Part shown: piece by piece, positions 1 to 11,888 of the stretch
Layout of the letters: the number at the start of each line of letters is the position of its first letter
How positions within the stretch are numbered: position 1 is the first letter of the stretch
Assembly: GCA_012932295.1 (NCBI GenBank)
Contig: JAAONU010000006.1
Location: 32,204,882-32,268,881, forward strand
Source of the DNA: Cyclina sinensis
Lineage: Eukaryota > Mollusca > Bivalvia > Venerida > Veneridae
Direction of reading: 5' to 3'
DNA length: 64,000 nucleotides
Made by a program: the position numbers and the translations under genes
Notes under the pieces: generated by a model
The model's input: only the letters and a program-made list of their open reading frames with translations
The model's database searches: none
Told to the model about the DNA's origin: nothing

Positions 1-457
1 GTCTTACTTTCATGCATGCTGTTTTTCGGTACAGCAGTACTGTTTGTAGCACAGGATTTAGAAACAGTAGATGAACCATCATAAGATTTATCATTGCCAA
101 CTGAAAATAAAGCAGCTGATTTTTGCTGAGTTTTAACTATGCCACTAACAGGACCTGCAACATTCTCAGTTTTATTTATGCTGTTCCCTGGTCCTTTAAA
201 TTGGCTGTAAGATCCTTGTGTCTTATCTTTGTTATTCACTGTGCCCATTGTACTGAACTGGATGAAATGTTTGGTCCATCATGAGCTTTCCTAGAAGAGA
301 TTCCCTGGTAAGGAACTGTTGAACTTTTGGGTGCTTGCAACTTTCCTGTGGAACTTGTTGGTGCTTGCAACTTTTCTGCTCGTTTTGCAAGCGCTTTTCT
401 CTTGTTTTCTTCTATCCTTCTAAGCTGTTCTTCTGTTAATTTTCCAGACATTATCTT
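1..457 (-). CDS. SMARCAL1: SMARCAL1-like N-terminal coding exon (partial, runs off the left edge)
   Basis: The exon opens after a polypyrimidine-AG acceptor (AG at 458-459) and the first ATG is 451-449. The product starts MSGKLTEEQLRRIEENKRKA and continues with LAKRAEKL. This matches the RPA-binding N-terminal helix of SMARCAL1/HARP, the annealing helicase that remodels stalled forks. Next comes a 9-residue duplication (KLQAPTSST, then KLQAPKSST) in a Ser/Lys-rich linker. The frame closes at 236-238, but another frame carries on as low-complexity linker with no stop to the window edge (VNNKDKTQGSYSQFKG region, below about 245). One base is therefore gained or lost near 245-260. Family knowledge: the SNF2 ATPase and HARP domains lie further C-terminal and would be outside this window. 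Identity rests on the N-terminal helix alone. Confidence 0.72.
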
Positions 458-1156
458 CTGAAAAAAAAACCCACAGAAAACAAGAATGTTAAATGCCTTT
501 TTTAAAAATAAAATCATATAAAATTCACAACAAATGAATGCTATAAGAAAGATACTATTTTTAAAATCTGATCACATAATAAAAACAATTACTCAAAGTC
601 AACTTATATATCTACTTTTTCTTAAACTGTGCATGGAATAAAAAACTCTGTACTTAATATCTAAAAAAACTGACAGCAATGTAATTATAGGAACAGCTGA
701 AAGAATTCAATCTGATTCAAGCTAAGTATCATCTGCTGAAAAGCTTTCTAATATAAGTCATTTGACAAGGGTTTAATGCAATTTGAGCAAATAATACAGA
801 ATAATGTTATGGCTGATCTTAAAACTATCAAGAACAAACATACGAGAAGTAATTTTTCACAACTTGACATAACTGACAACTGCAGAGAACATGTGAAGGC
901 TGAAAAGTTTATCAAATGCTCAAAATGGCACACTTTTTCTGATAGAAACTCTTGATGAAAATACGCTCATATGTTTTGAATTATTTTTTTTCTGGTATCC
1001 TATGAAATATGTCTAGAAAAAAAGCTTTCAAACTGCTTTAAAAAGTGGGCCTTTAACAACTCACATGTAAAGACAGCAAGACTTTGATTAGGTGCACACT
1101 TAATAATCATGAGCTTAGAAAATATGTTGCTGCCTTTCAGTGTGGGAATAACTATC
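458..1156. other. intron or upstream flank of the SMARCAL1-like gene
   Basis: AT-rich sequence with short open frames only. It follows directly upstream of the 3' splice site of the SMARCAL1-like exon, so at least its left part is intron. No other element recognised. Confidence 0.5.
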
Positions 1157-2272
1157 CCCTTACCAAATATCTTATAACTTACAAGTCACTTTTATAACTA
1201 GCTTGTAAGTCACTTAGTCAATTCACCTATAAGCCACTTATATGTATTTTAAATGCAAATTAGATGTAAGTGACATATAAGTTACTTACATCTCACTTAT
1301 AAGTCTATTGTAAGTCACTTATAAGTCACTTATAAGTGTATATGTAACTTACTTATAAGTCACTTAAATGTCAGTTATAAGTTACTTATATGTCAAATAG
1401 TTATATATATATCCCAACTCAGAGTATTTGTCACATTCTAAATTGCAGTTGAATTTAGGTCATGGTTTTCTAGTTTTTCAGACCTGAAAAGTAAAGAATA
1501 TAATAATTAGTAAAATTACATCTTGCAAGTAAAGCTGATGTTCTTGATAATATTTTATTAGGACAGTCTAGAAGATACCTATGTTAACTCATTAATTCTG
1601 TCGTCTGTCTGCTGCTCATTTTTATTGTCTGTTTTTGCATCTTTCTGGAAGAGGTTATAAGTTCTATTGCACAACGTAAGTATAATAAATTTTTATCTCA
1701 AAAATTGTCTATACAGAATATGTGCAAAATTCTTTCTGTAAGTGTTTACTTATATATGAATGTGGTCAGTTTACCTCATTTCAAATTTGTTACATGACTT
1801 GCTGGTTAAAAAACAAATAAAAAAACATACAATTTATTATTCATCAAAGAATTGAGAAAATTTCAAAAGTAAATTGCTTCCATCATTGAACAATATTTAT
1901 TTAACATAACAATCTTCAAAGTTTTCCTTTTTCATTTCCATTCTTCTCAACTCATTCAGATGACATATTATTCAGAACTCAAAATAAACAGGAAGTGTTT
2001 AACTCTTTTTTTGATTGGTGAACATCATAAATCCTTTCACTAGAGAATCAATCAAGAGATTTCTCACAACTGATACCTACTGGTTTAAACAAGTATAAAT
2101 GACTTATAAGTGACTTATATGTGGAAAATTTGGCTAGACTAAAATGACATATAAATGGCTTATATATATAACTGACTTATACTAATTTTATGTTATTTAT
2201 AAGTGACTTATAACTCAAGTATAAGTTTCATATAAGGGACATATAAATCACTTAAAGTCATTTTGGTAAGGG
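1157..2272. mobile_element. MITE-like fold-back element with CCCTTACCAAA ends
   Basis: The ends are inverted copies: CCCTTACCAAA at 1157-1167 and TTTGGTAAGGG at 2262-2272. Just inside each end lies an array of roughly 10-11-bp units around TCACTTATAAG (about 1175-1395). The array at the right end is in the opposite sense (TGACTTATAAGTGAC style, about 2090-2255). The central 700 bp is ordinary AT-rich sequence without a long open frame. This is the layout of a non-autonomous inverted-repeat element with subterminal repeats. No clear target-site duplication is visible, so the superfamily is unknown. Confidence 0.6.
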
Positions 2273-3754
2273 AATAATCTAATATAAATTATCTGTAGCT
2301 GAATAAGGCTAAAATCTGAAGGGGTAGACTTATAAAGGCTACAAGGAGGCTACAGACAATCAAGGAGTTGGAAATTGTTTGTAGTTCAAGATCAGTCAGT
2401 TGTATTTCTTTAAGAAATATTGACAGAGAATAATAGAAGATCACAATTCTTATGACATACCAAAATTTGTACCATTTTTTCCAGTAAATATAAAATGTTC
2501 CTAAAACGTATACAATCACCTTCTTTAATCTGAAATGGTAAATGCTAAAATGAACTTTTATTGAATACAGTTTTAAATTTTAAAAATTAGAAGATATATA
2601 AAAAAATATTGTTCCAAATGGAAAGAGAGAAGCATGCTTTGAAAAAAAGAAAGAAAAAAACTATTGTACAGGCGCAGCTAAAGTGAGGGGGCTAGGTAAA
2701 TTTAAATTTACCTGTTGTTACTTTCACCGCTCCCTACATTAACCTCGGTGTTTTCTGGGTTGTAAGTTGAAATAAATCAAATATCAAGCCATCTCAATAA
2801 AATTCTTGCTCAGGAAGCATGTGATCTCAGCTAGAAACACATGCCAATCTTTCTAAAAAAATAATAATAAATGGTTAACCTCCGTTTGTGCAAATGGCAA
2901 ATTCAAAATAAGGGGAAGTAACCATATCTAATCTACATCTACAGAATTCGTTGAACGATTGTAAACACTATGCAGGCGCGTCTGGGAATAGCTGTTAAAA
3001 CAAATGTATGTTATGCGCAATTTAATAGATAAGAGCAAGTTAAAGAAAACTAAAAGAATATGATAAAAATAAATAACTAAATGTAACCCGGAAAAACACA
3101 GCATACTGATGTAATAGTGGCCAGGTTCGAGAGTCAATAAAGCATTAGTGAAGACTCTTTACTTTTTTAATTGGCCGTTTGTTATTTAGAACAACGAACA
3201 TATAATGACTGACAATGACTTTATTAGTCAATATGTTACCACGTATATCTTTTAGAAAGAGAATGTATTTATTTAAGGCATGTTTGAAAATTAATTAATC
3301 CCTAATTTAAAAAGAAAAAAAAACAAGTATTTATTTAAAAAGACAGTTGAAAAGTGGTTAGCAATAATTGCTATAAGAGGACTAAGTCCTTTTTAAGTTC
3401 AAGACTAAGTCTTGACGATACTGACCTAGCGGTCAGCACCCAACTGCCGAACATTTAATATCACTGGTATATATAGATAAAATTCACAAGATTCTCGTGC
3501 AAAATATACACTAGATGATAATGATTGGACAAACTGATGCGTAAACAGTTAGACAGTTAAAACGATTGAACTGTGAGATTTAACGAATTAGAATAGAGGA
3601 ATGAAAATAATTAACCAATCAAATCTAACAAGATTAATTTTGATGCAAAGCATCAAAGGCGGCGCACATGGTTTTGAAATAAGATAAATAATAAGTGTAT
3701 AAATTAACCTAAACAATTGTACACGCGTGTAGTACATGTTGTACATTTTGATGA
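2273..3754. other. AT-rich flank between the fold-back element and LINE copy A
   Basis: No convincing gene. It holds a perfect 20-bp palindrome (2694-2713). Around 3379-3415 there are two short back-to-back hairpins (GGACTAAGTCC, CAAGACTAAGTCTTG). The 5' untranslated part of LINE A may begin in the last few hundred bases, but I cannot place its boundary. Confidence 0.4.
2694..2713. repeat. perfect 20-bp palindrome
   Basis: AGGTAAATTTAAATTTACCT is identical to its reverse complement. It sits in non-coding AT-rich DNA and its function is unknown. Confidence 0.7.
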
Positions 3755-6700
3755 TATAATCTTAAATGCTTAATATGGAACTGTAACGGACTGAGTTCTA
3801 ATAAAACAACAGACAAAAACTTCACTGACTTTTTAACCAAAAATGACGTCATCATCTTAACTGAATCATGGACTAATAAATCGAGTGAAATAGATTTAGA
3901 AGGGTTTTCATGCAACAATTTATTTCGTAAATTCAGACACCGCAATGCTAAAAGAAATAGCGGTGGTATTGTTGTGTATCTCAGGAATAATGTTAAAGAT
4001 GGTATTTCAATAGTGAAAAATATACATGACACAATTATTTGGTTAAAATTTGATAAATATTTCTTTAATAATGCTTCTGACATTTACCTAGCTGCAGTTT
4101 ATTTATGGGGAGAAAATTCACCCATTGCAAATTTGATAGATATAGATTTGTTCGACTGTTTGCAAAATGATATAGAACATTTTAAGTCGAAAGGCACGGT
4201 CTTTGTTTCAGGAGATTGTAATGCAAGAACATCATGCAAACATGACTATATATTATGTGATCAATTTGTGCCCGACATCGACTCAGATGATTATTTTATT
4301 GATACACCCTTGCCAAGATTTTCAATGGACAAGGGAAGTAACTCATATGGTAATAGATTAATTGACATGTGTAAAGCTACCTCCCTTAGAATTGCAAACG
4401 GTCGCTTGGGTGACGATTTCGGGAAAGGTGTTTTTACATGCTATAATTATAATGGTGCTAGCTTGATAGATTATTTATTATTGTGTGAAAAAGATTTTGA
4501 AATGATAAACAATTTTCATGTATGTAATTTTAATGAATTCAGCGACCATGCTGCTTTAAATTTCGACATTTTGTGTAACACGGTTAACGCAAATGGTTCA
4601 AAAGTATTTAATTACGAGTATATTAAATGGAGTGATAATGATAAAGAATTATATCGTTCTGGAATTATAGCAAACTTGCCTGTTTTAAATGATATATTAT
4701 TGAAATGTAATGTAAATGATGTAAACAGTGTAAATAATACGGTGAATTTATTCACGAGTGCTGTGAGAGAAGTGGCAGATCCTCTTTTTTTTAAAACATG
4801 GTTGTACATTTCCAAGATTTGATGTAACTGAAATTGATGATTCCTGTAAATGGTTTGATTTAGATTGTAGGGAAACAAAACAAATGTACAAAAATGCATT
4901 AAAACAGTTTAATATGTCACACACAGAGACTGATAGATTAGAATTAGTTCAACGTAAAGCTAGGTACAAATATGTTGTTAAGAAAAAACGTCGTTCTTTT
5001 AAATGGCAACAAACTAAAAATTTTGAAAATTTAAAAAAGAGTTAACCACGTGATTTTTGGCGCTATTTTAAAAAGCAACAGGGAAGTAATAATTGTGAGA
5101 TACCTTTGCACGATCTTAAAACATATTTTGAAACTATGTTCTCTGAAGTAAATTTTTCCTTGAATGAAAGAGCAGAAGATTTTAACAATGTCCATGATTT
5201 TAATGATTTTAATCCTGTTTTTTCTGAATTAGATGGAAATATTACTTTACATGAAGTACTTAAGGCAATTTCTATGCTTAAACGAAATAAAGCGGCGGGG
5301 ATAGATAATCTTTTAAACGAATATTTTATAGAAGCAAGTGATATTTTGTCTGGACATATAACAGAGCTATTTAACAATATTTTAGAATCTGGCATTTTTC
5401 CCGAAATCTGGACAAGAGGATGTATAATACCATTACATAAAAAAGGAAATAAAGAAAATGTACAAAATTACAGAGGAATAACTTTATTAAGTCATCTTGG
5501 TAAATCGTTTACTAGTATTTTAAATCAAAGAATAACTAAATGGTGTGATGAAAATGATATTATCTCTGATGCGCAGTTTGGTTTTAAAAAAGGTAGTTCG
5601 ACTACAGAAGCTGTTTTTATACTGCATTCTATAATTGAAAAATATTTGAACCAGAATAAAAGATTGTATTGTGCTTTTATTGATTTAAAACGCTGTTTTG
5701 ATTCTATATACAGGAATGCACTTTGGTTTAAGATGTATTATGCTGGTTTGAATGGTAAATTATTAAGAATAATAAGAAGTATGTATAACTCTGTTAAATC
5801 TTGTGTAAAGTCCTGTGGTAACTATTCTGATTTTTTTGATATTTCGATTGGATTACGTCAAGGGGAGATAATTTCCCCAGTTACGTTTTCCTTGTTTATT
5901 GAAGATCTAGAACTTTATTTGCAAAATAACTTAAATTCTGGTATAGATCTTCAAGTCATTTGCATAATTTTACTTTTGTTTGCTGATGATATGGTATTAA
6001 TTGATGAAAATCCTCTAGGTCTACAAAATTCATTAAATAAGCTTAATGAATACTGTAATAAATGGGGATTAGAAGTTAATGTAAACAAAACCAAAATCGT
6101 AGTTTTTCGTAAGAGAGGTGGTTTAAGAGCAGGAGAAAACTGGTTATATGGTCAAGATAATATAGAAATTGTAAATGATTTTAATTATCTAGGTGTCACA
6201 CTGAATTATACAGGAAATTTTAACTTAAATACTCAAACTTTATATGGTAAAAGTTTAAAAGCCCTAAATAATTTAGTGGCAAATTTGAAAAAAATATGAA
6301 ACAAAACCAAAAATAGCCCTACAGTTGTTCGACTCTTTTATTGGTTCTATTTTAATGTATGCAAGTGAAGTATGGGGTTTTTACAAATCAAAAAAGTTAG
6401 AAAATATTCATTTGAAATTTTGTAAAACTATTCTTGGTGTTAAAAAATCTACTAGTAACGTAGCTGTGTATGGTGAACTTGGAAGATATCCGTTGTATAT
6501 AAACAGATATGTCCGAATTGTGAAATTCTGGTTTAAAATAATAAGTTCAAGTAATATTATTATAAATACAATTGTTAATTCATGTATGTCTGATATAAAT
6601 ATAGGGTATACAAACTGGTTTGCAAATGTACGAAGTCTTTTAGAAAAATACGGTTTTTTTGATGTATGGTTAAACCCTTTAAGCGTTAATCAAAATTGTT

Positions 6701-7140
6701 TTATTGTTGTTTTTAAACAGAGATTAATAGATGAATATTTACAAGAATGGAGAGCTAGTATAAATTGTAATGATGTATTATTTTTATATAAATCAGTAAA
6801 GGACAGTTTTGAAATGTCACCTTATTTAGAAAATATTGTATCAAGAAGACTAAGAATAGCTTTGACAAAACTGCGTATTTCAGCTCATAATCTTAGAATA
6901 CAGACAGGCAGATATTCACGTGAAAGAGTAGAGCGTAATTTAAGATATTGTTTAATTTGCAATACCAATGAAATTGAGGACGAGTTCCATTTTGTGTTTA
7001 AGTGTCCTGCATATGAAAATTTAAGAAATATATATATTAAGAATTATTATAGAAATAGACCAAGTATGTTTAAGTTTACTCAATTATTACAAAGTGATAA
7101 AAATAAAGAAACAATTATATATGCTTTGTCAATATATTAA
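3755..7140 (+). pseudogene. LINE ORF2: endonuclease + reverse transcriptase + CCHC (three lesions)
   Basis: The endonuclease (from about 3773) keeps WNCNGL, LTESW, SGDCNART and SDHA, the expected EEP Asn, Glu, Asp/Asn and Asp-His residues. RT motifs follow: NYRGITLL (about 5464), DAQFGFKKGSS (5568), AFIDLKRCFDS (5671, motif A), LRQGEIISP (5851, motif B), LLFADDMVL (5974, motif C with the Asp pair), FNYLG (6180). The C-terminus ends in CLIC-x(10)-HFVFKC (about 6955-7005), a probable zinc motif. Breaks: a frameshift in the T8 run 4785-4792, an in-frame TAA at about 5043-5045, and a frameshift in the A7 run 6288-6294. Otherwise the frame is open and catalytic residues are intact. This is a recently active copy, or an intact one spoiled by consensus errors. 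Confidence 0.88.
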
Positions 7141-7444
7141 TGAAGCTTTCAAATTACGATACCAGATTATTAATGCTTAAATATGTATTTCAACCTACTT
7201 TTATGTATACCTAACAGGTCCAAACTAATGAAAAGTTTTATTGTGTATACTACTGTGTATGTAATAGCCATTATGCATTTATATTCATGTCATCTCTATT
7301 CTGTTTCGTCCATCCAATATATTATGTTTACTTTCATGTCATTGTATTTTTCATGTCATTATATATGTATGCTTGTATATATGTTAATCACGAGAAACTT
7401 GTAGTTTAAGTGAAAATAAACGTTCTTCTTCTTCTTCTTCTTCT
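3755..7444 (+). mobile_element. non-LTR retrotransposon (LINE), copy A
   Basis: Order of parts: AP-endonuclease-like domain, reverse transcriptase, C-terminal Cys/His motif, then a short 3'UTR containing AATAAA (7415-7420) and a (TTC)n tail (about 7422-7443). A microsatellite tail without poly(A) is typical of several non-L1 LINE clades. No RNase H domain is seen. The 5' boundary is unknown; the open frame starts after a stop at 3752-3754. It is the same family as copy B at 13295-17142: shared residues run through EN, RT and C-terminus, but the tails differ ((TTC)n versus TTCTG repeats). Clade not assigned. Confidence 0.9.
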
Positions 7445-7480
7445 ATAATCAAGTTATTTACAGATGGGATGTAAAAAGAT

Positions 7481-7654
7481 TTTAAAGGGGGACATTTGAA
7501 TTATATCCATGTTTTAATCACTTTTACTGAAGATGTGAAATCATGTGAATTCACTTTTCTTCAACAAAATGACCAGATATGAATGACTATATTCTCATAA
7601 AAAATCATTTGATCTTTCACTTTTTATGAAAATTGCATATTGTCTCCCTTTAAA
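7481..7654. mobile_element. 174-bp MITE with TTTAAAGGG(G/A)GACA inverted ends
   Basis: TTTAAAGGGGGACA at 7481-7494 is mirrored by TGTCTCCCTTTAAA at 7641-7654 with one mismatch. The terminal TTTAAA/TTAA could be the target-site duplication, as in TTAA-specific superfamilies such as piggyBac or Kolobok, but that is inference. It lies 37 bp past the LINE A tail. Confidence 0.65.
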
Positions 7655-8494
7655 ATTAAAAATTGGGATAATAATCAAGTGTTCTTCGTCTGCGACACAA
7701 TTCAGCACTTGAATATTCCAAATGTCTACTTTTGCTTTATTTCAACAATCTATACCCTTTTAATGATTTTGGTCTGTTTAAATCCTACTGTTTTGTGTCT
7801 TTTTCTGTTCTATCCTGGTTGCGCAACCATGATAGACAGGATATAATCCAATTTTTTACAAACTCAGATTTTCAATCTATTTCTTGAAGAAATGTTATGT
7901 TTTCATTGTTTATATTGTATGCATGAAGAAAATACCATCACACATGCACATGCAGTGGTCATAAGCCTTCAACGTACATTGAATACTTTATATAGATTTG
8001 CTGCGATTGACCAAGGAACATTTTGGAACCATCGATAGCACATTAAGTAAATTGAAACCAAGATACTTGTCTCTAAAGGTGTGTCCTCGATTTTGAAATA
8101 ACAATTCCTATGTTATCGACATCCAAAAAATAAAACCTTACACGTAACATCTTTGTTCGAATTCCACATTTCACAGTATGGTATTACATCATTTCAAATA
8201 TTTTGTAATTTGTCTGCACTAGATAACACCCGAAGTACAAATGGTACTCTATCATATTCATGGTTTAACGGTTTAGTGGCGTAGTGAAAAGATATGTTTT
8301 TTTTGTAACTATAACGACTGAATTGACTCCAGCAAAGTAAGAGTGTTCTTCAAATTCATCCTTGTGTCTGTATTCACAAAGACAGACTCATTCTTTATTA
8401 TTGCATTAAAACGACAGATTTTGTACAATTTCTATTTTCAAGTTAGTTTATACAAATCAATTTTATTTCGATTGTGACGAAAGCTTTTAGCTAA
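7655..8494. other. AT-rich sequence, no feature recognised
   Basis: Short open frames in several phases without recognisable protein similarity. I see nothing I can support here. Confidence 0.4.
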
Positions 8495-8670
8495 TAGAAT
8501 CATTCTCAAATCCGTCCCTGGAACCAACCAGTACTAAGTAATGAGAATAAAGTTTCTTGCTGAAGGAAATAACCGATGCCGACACGGCCGCTGACGGGGT
8601 TCGAACTCGTGTCTTGACTAGCTATCCATAGAGTACAAGTCCGACCTTTTAACCACTCGGCTTCACCTTT
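8495..8670 (-). mobile_element. tRNA-derived SINE
   Basis: Reading the minus strand, the head is tRNA-like: an A box around GCCGAGTGGTTAAAAGG (about 8645-8661) and a B box GAGTTCGAACCCC (about 8599-8611). The gap between the boxes suits a long-variable-arm tRNA such as Leu or Ser. The body after the head (GTCGGCATCGG, then a segment ending near 8500) resembles a widely shared molluscan SINE body as I remember it. The acceptor-stem halves do not pair well, so it is not a functional tRNA gene. Ends are approximate. Confidence 0.75.
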
Positions 8671-11020
8671 CTTTATATAGCTATAGTTGAAAGAAATAAC
8701 AAAGATTTGCATTTCAGATTAAGTAGCAACACACTGCTAGATAAATGCTGTGAATACACAAGTACTTGCAGCGCCTTGATTTGTTTTGGGAAAAGTAATT
8801 AAATCTGTAATTTTTGCATCAAAAACTTTTGATTAAAAATACAAACTTACCTGATTTGGATCAATTTATTTTTAAAATTAATAAATACGATTTATGAAGT
8901 GACATATTTTAAGTGTTGTACAGAATAATTGGATTTTTTTACATTGATAATGATCCAAAATTCTCCCAAATTGATTACGTCAGCGCATGGTACAAAATGA
9001 AACACTATTCCAATATAGGCGTCGCCGTTCTCAGCGCCGCCAATAATACTTAACTGAGTTCGGAAAGGAGACCAAAATAGATGCAAAACATAACAATAAA
9101 ATCGCGCTGTTGAAAAATGAAGAATATTAAGAAAAGTAACCAATGAATTGAAAAATTATAAATGTAAGGAGTAGATTTATCTGTCCTGTTACACTGATTT
9201 AGAATTGGTAGATAAGATACAGCTGACCAGTAAAGATGTCTAAGCTCGGGTTCAGCTGACAGGTAATCCGAAAGTTTCAGTAAAGCAGTTCAGAAATTTA
9301 AAGATTTTTCGTTTATATGATACGTATGTAGAAATAGCTCTAAAATTAGTTTTTACAAAGATATGTTGTCTTAAGAAATAGTATTGGAGATGTAAGATGG
9401 TGAAACAGTTCATAATGTGTTGATTGGTGACAGATAATTTGTAATAGGCTACAAAGTAATTCAGTTAAAGTTAACAGGAATTAACAGGAATAATATCATA
9501 TGCTGTTAGATATACATATAAGTCTGTCATGTCAATGATTAAATATTGCAACAAACTGACTTAGGAATACTTATGTATACTCGGGGTCAGAAAACGGAAG
9601 TGCTTATCTCCCTTCTTATTCTTATTATATATTTCTTCACGATCTAGAGGGATATTCTTAAAAGACAGAGTTTCTGGTATCTATGTTAATGTTCAAAATA
9701 TTTTTTGTTGTTTTTGTTTTAGTATGCAGATTATGTTTTGTGTTAACAAAATCTTTCGAAGAGGTACAGAAATCATAGTTATCGCAACATGTGGAAGTTC
9801 AAAGAATTCAAATTGCTACCAAAATAAAAGAGATGATTTTTAAGCAGGATGGCTCCATCCCAAGAAATTTAAATTTGTTTATATGACGGACAACCTGTTG
9901 AAATTGTTAAAAAATGCAGTTACCTTCGAATTGTCTTTACTGGTGATAGCTCATCTAGTACAACTGAAAATTATTCGTCTTTCCAAGCTTGGACTGTTGG
10001 ATAAACATACGGACGGACGATGAACTGATGGACACGTGCAAGCATATATCACCCGACCAGTTTTATTGCTATTAATAAAAACAGCTAATTCTGCAAAATG
10101 CAATGATATGTATCAAACAATTAGTTTACAGTTCAGTAACCAAATAAAGTCAACATGATGAGAGTTTTATCCAATTAATATAACCGTAGATTACTGTTAA
10201 ATTAAGCATGTTTATATGTGTATGTATTGAAATGTATTTCATGTAAATTCAATACTGAAACGAATGTTAAATCGTTTGTATACGTATTAGAAAGAAAACA
10301 GGAGACACGAATTAATGTTCATTGTGAAACACGGCATTATTAAACCCTCTCTGTAGCATCTGCTGTGAAATTAATGCCACTAGCATTTGTTATTGAAGTA
10401 TTTATTTAAAGTTTGCAGGCAAGCAGGAACTTTTTTAAAAGCTTCTCAACTACTTATTTCCATTATAAGTATTTGGTAAGATTTATTCTGAATAATCAAC
10501 AACAAAAAAATCGAATTGTGTTTTATTATTTTTTATTTTGTGTTTCATTTTCTTTGGTTATGTTCACTGTCGTCTGCTCTTGCAAGATGTTGAAAGTTAA
10601 ATTCATTTTTTTCTGTAAAATTTCGTTCAAGTTTTGTTCACATAAGCGCTATACCAAAAAACCAGAATAAACAATTCGTTTTGTCATATAAAATAAATTT
10701 GTAGTTTTTTTGTTTTTTTTTTACTGTTTTGCCGTTTCTTTCGTCTGCCTAATACAATAACGAGAATTCTTCTTTTGATTTTCGCTGTAAAAATAACGTT
10801 CAGCTGCAACAACAGCGATTTCAAACAATACTTGTAGATTATCGTTTCTGAAAGCCGGGTGCTACACAAAAGTTTCTTCCATACATTTCTTTCAATGCTT
10901 ATAAACAGTTATCAAAAAACATAAACTAGAATGTCACGATTATTATCATTACAGTTTTCTACATACATTTATATCATAAACGACGTCGTAGGCGTGTAAT
11001 ACAGCCGTGTTATATTTCTT
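8671..11020. other. AT-rich intergenic sequence
   Basis: No supported gene. Small open frames, for example 10413-10670 plus and 10684-10869 minus, are low-complexity Phe/Lys-rich and look like chance. A segment near 10000-10060 (GGACGGACGATG) resembles the end of an old dispersed repeat. Confidence 0.4.
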
Positions 11021-11888
11021 TTATTATATACTTATAAATGAAATATTGAGAAATATTTGTGAAATAAAATGCGTATTTTCATTTTTCGTATTTTCACTGT
11101 AAAAAATTTATTTTTCACTGCAGTGAAACATTTTTTCCGTATTTACACTGCTGTCTTGCCGGACTACTTTCTTTTAAATTCAGCCAATACACAAAATTAA
11201 AGGGGAATTCTTTCGAATCGTAAAGTCGAAAAAGAGAGAAAGTATATAATAAACAGAAAATTCAAGTTTTTTTTCTCTACAAATACGGGATTTATTTTAA
11301 TCTCTTGGTATGAAAATTATCATATTTATTTTCATACTACTCGATGAAAATACATCCCGTATTTATAGAAAAAAACTTGAATATCCTCTATATATAACAC
11401 TAGTTTAATGATACTTTGACGTCAACGTCATTTACAATACGCTATAATAAATGACGTTCGCTCGTATAGAGACAAAAATCAAACAGTTGTCTGCGTTTCT
11501 GTCATCATTCACTTACAGAACTGCCCAGCATATTAATAGAACATTTTATTATATACTTATAAATGAAATACTGAGAAATATTGATGAAATAAATTGCGTA
11601 TTTTCATTTTCCGTATTTTCACTGTAAAAATTTATTTTTCACTGCAGTGAAACATATTTTCCGTATTTTCACTGGTGTCTTGCCGGACTACTTTCTTCTA
11701 AATTCAGCCAGTACACTAAATTAAAGGGGAATTCTTTCGAATCTTAAGGTCAAAAAAGAGTACAGTATATAATAAACAGAAAATTCAAGTTTTTTCTAAT
11801 ATCGCCACTCATGAAATATTTATTTTCATACCACTCGATGAAAATAAATCCCGTATTTATAGAAAAACTTGAATATCCTCTATATATT
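11021..11888 (+). repeat. direct pair of about 370-bp and 340-bp repeat copies with internal inverted arms
   Basis: Copy 1 spans about 11021-11397 and copy 2 about 11546-11888. Shared landmarks in the same order are TTATTATATACTTATAAATG, GTCTTGCCGGACTACTTTC, GGGGAATTCTTTCGAATC, AACAGAAAATTCAAG and AACTTGAATATCCTC. Each copy has an internal hairpin: in copy 1, ATTCAAGTTTTTT with TACAAATACGGGAT (about 11260-11292) faces its reverse complement (about 11355-11383). A third copy lies inverted inside an intron of the large transposon (about 55020-55210), and a more distant fragment at about 49050-49140. This is a dispersed non-autonomous family with a fold-back end. Confidence 0.75.

Noticed and set aside
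3709..4083. 124-codon minus-strand open frame
   Set aside because: Antisense shadow of the LINE endonuclease.
8582..8667. possible tRNA gene
   Set aside because: A and B boxes are present but acceptor and other stems do not pair, and a SINE body follows, so it is a tRNA-derived SINE head.
11417..11424. TGACGTCA cAMP-response element
   Set aside because: A single 8-mer in repeat DNA with no gene nearby is not enough.
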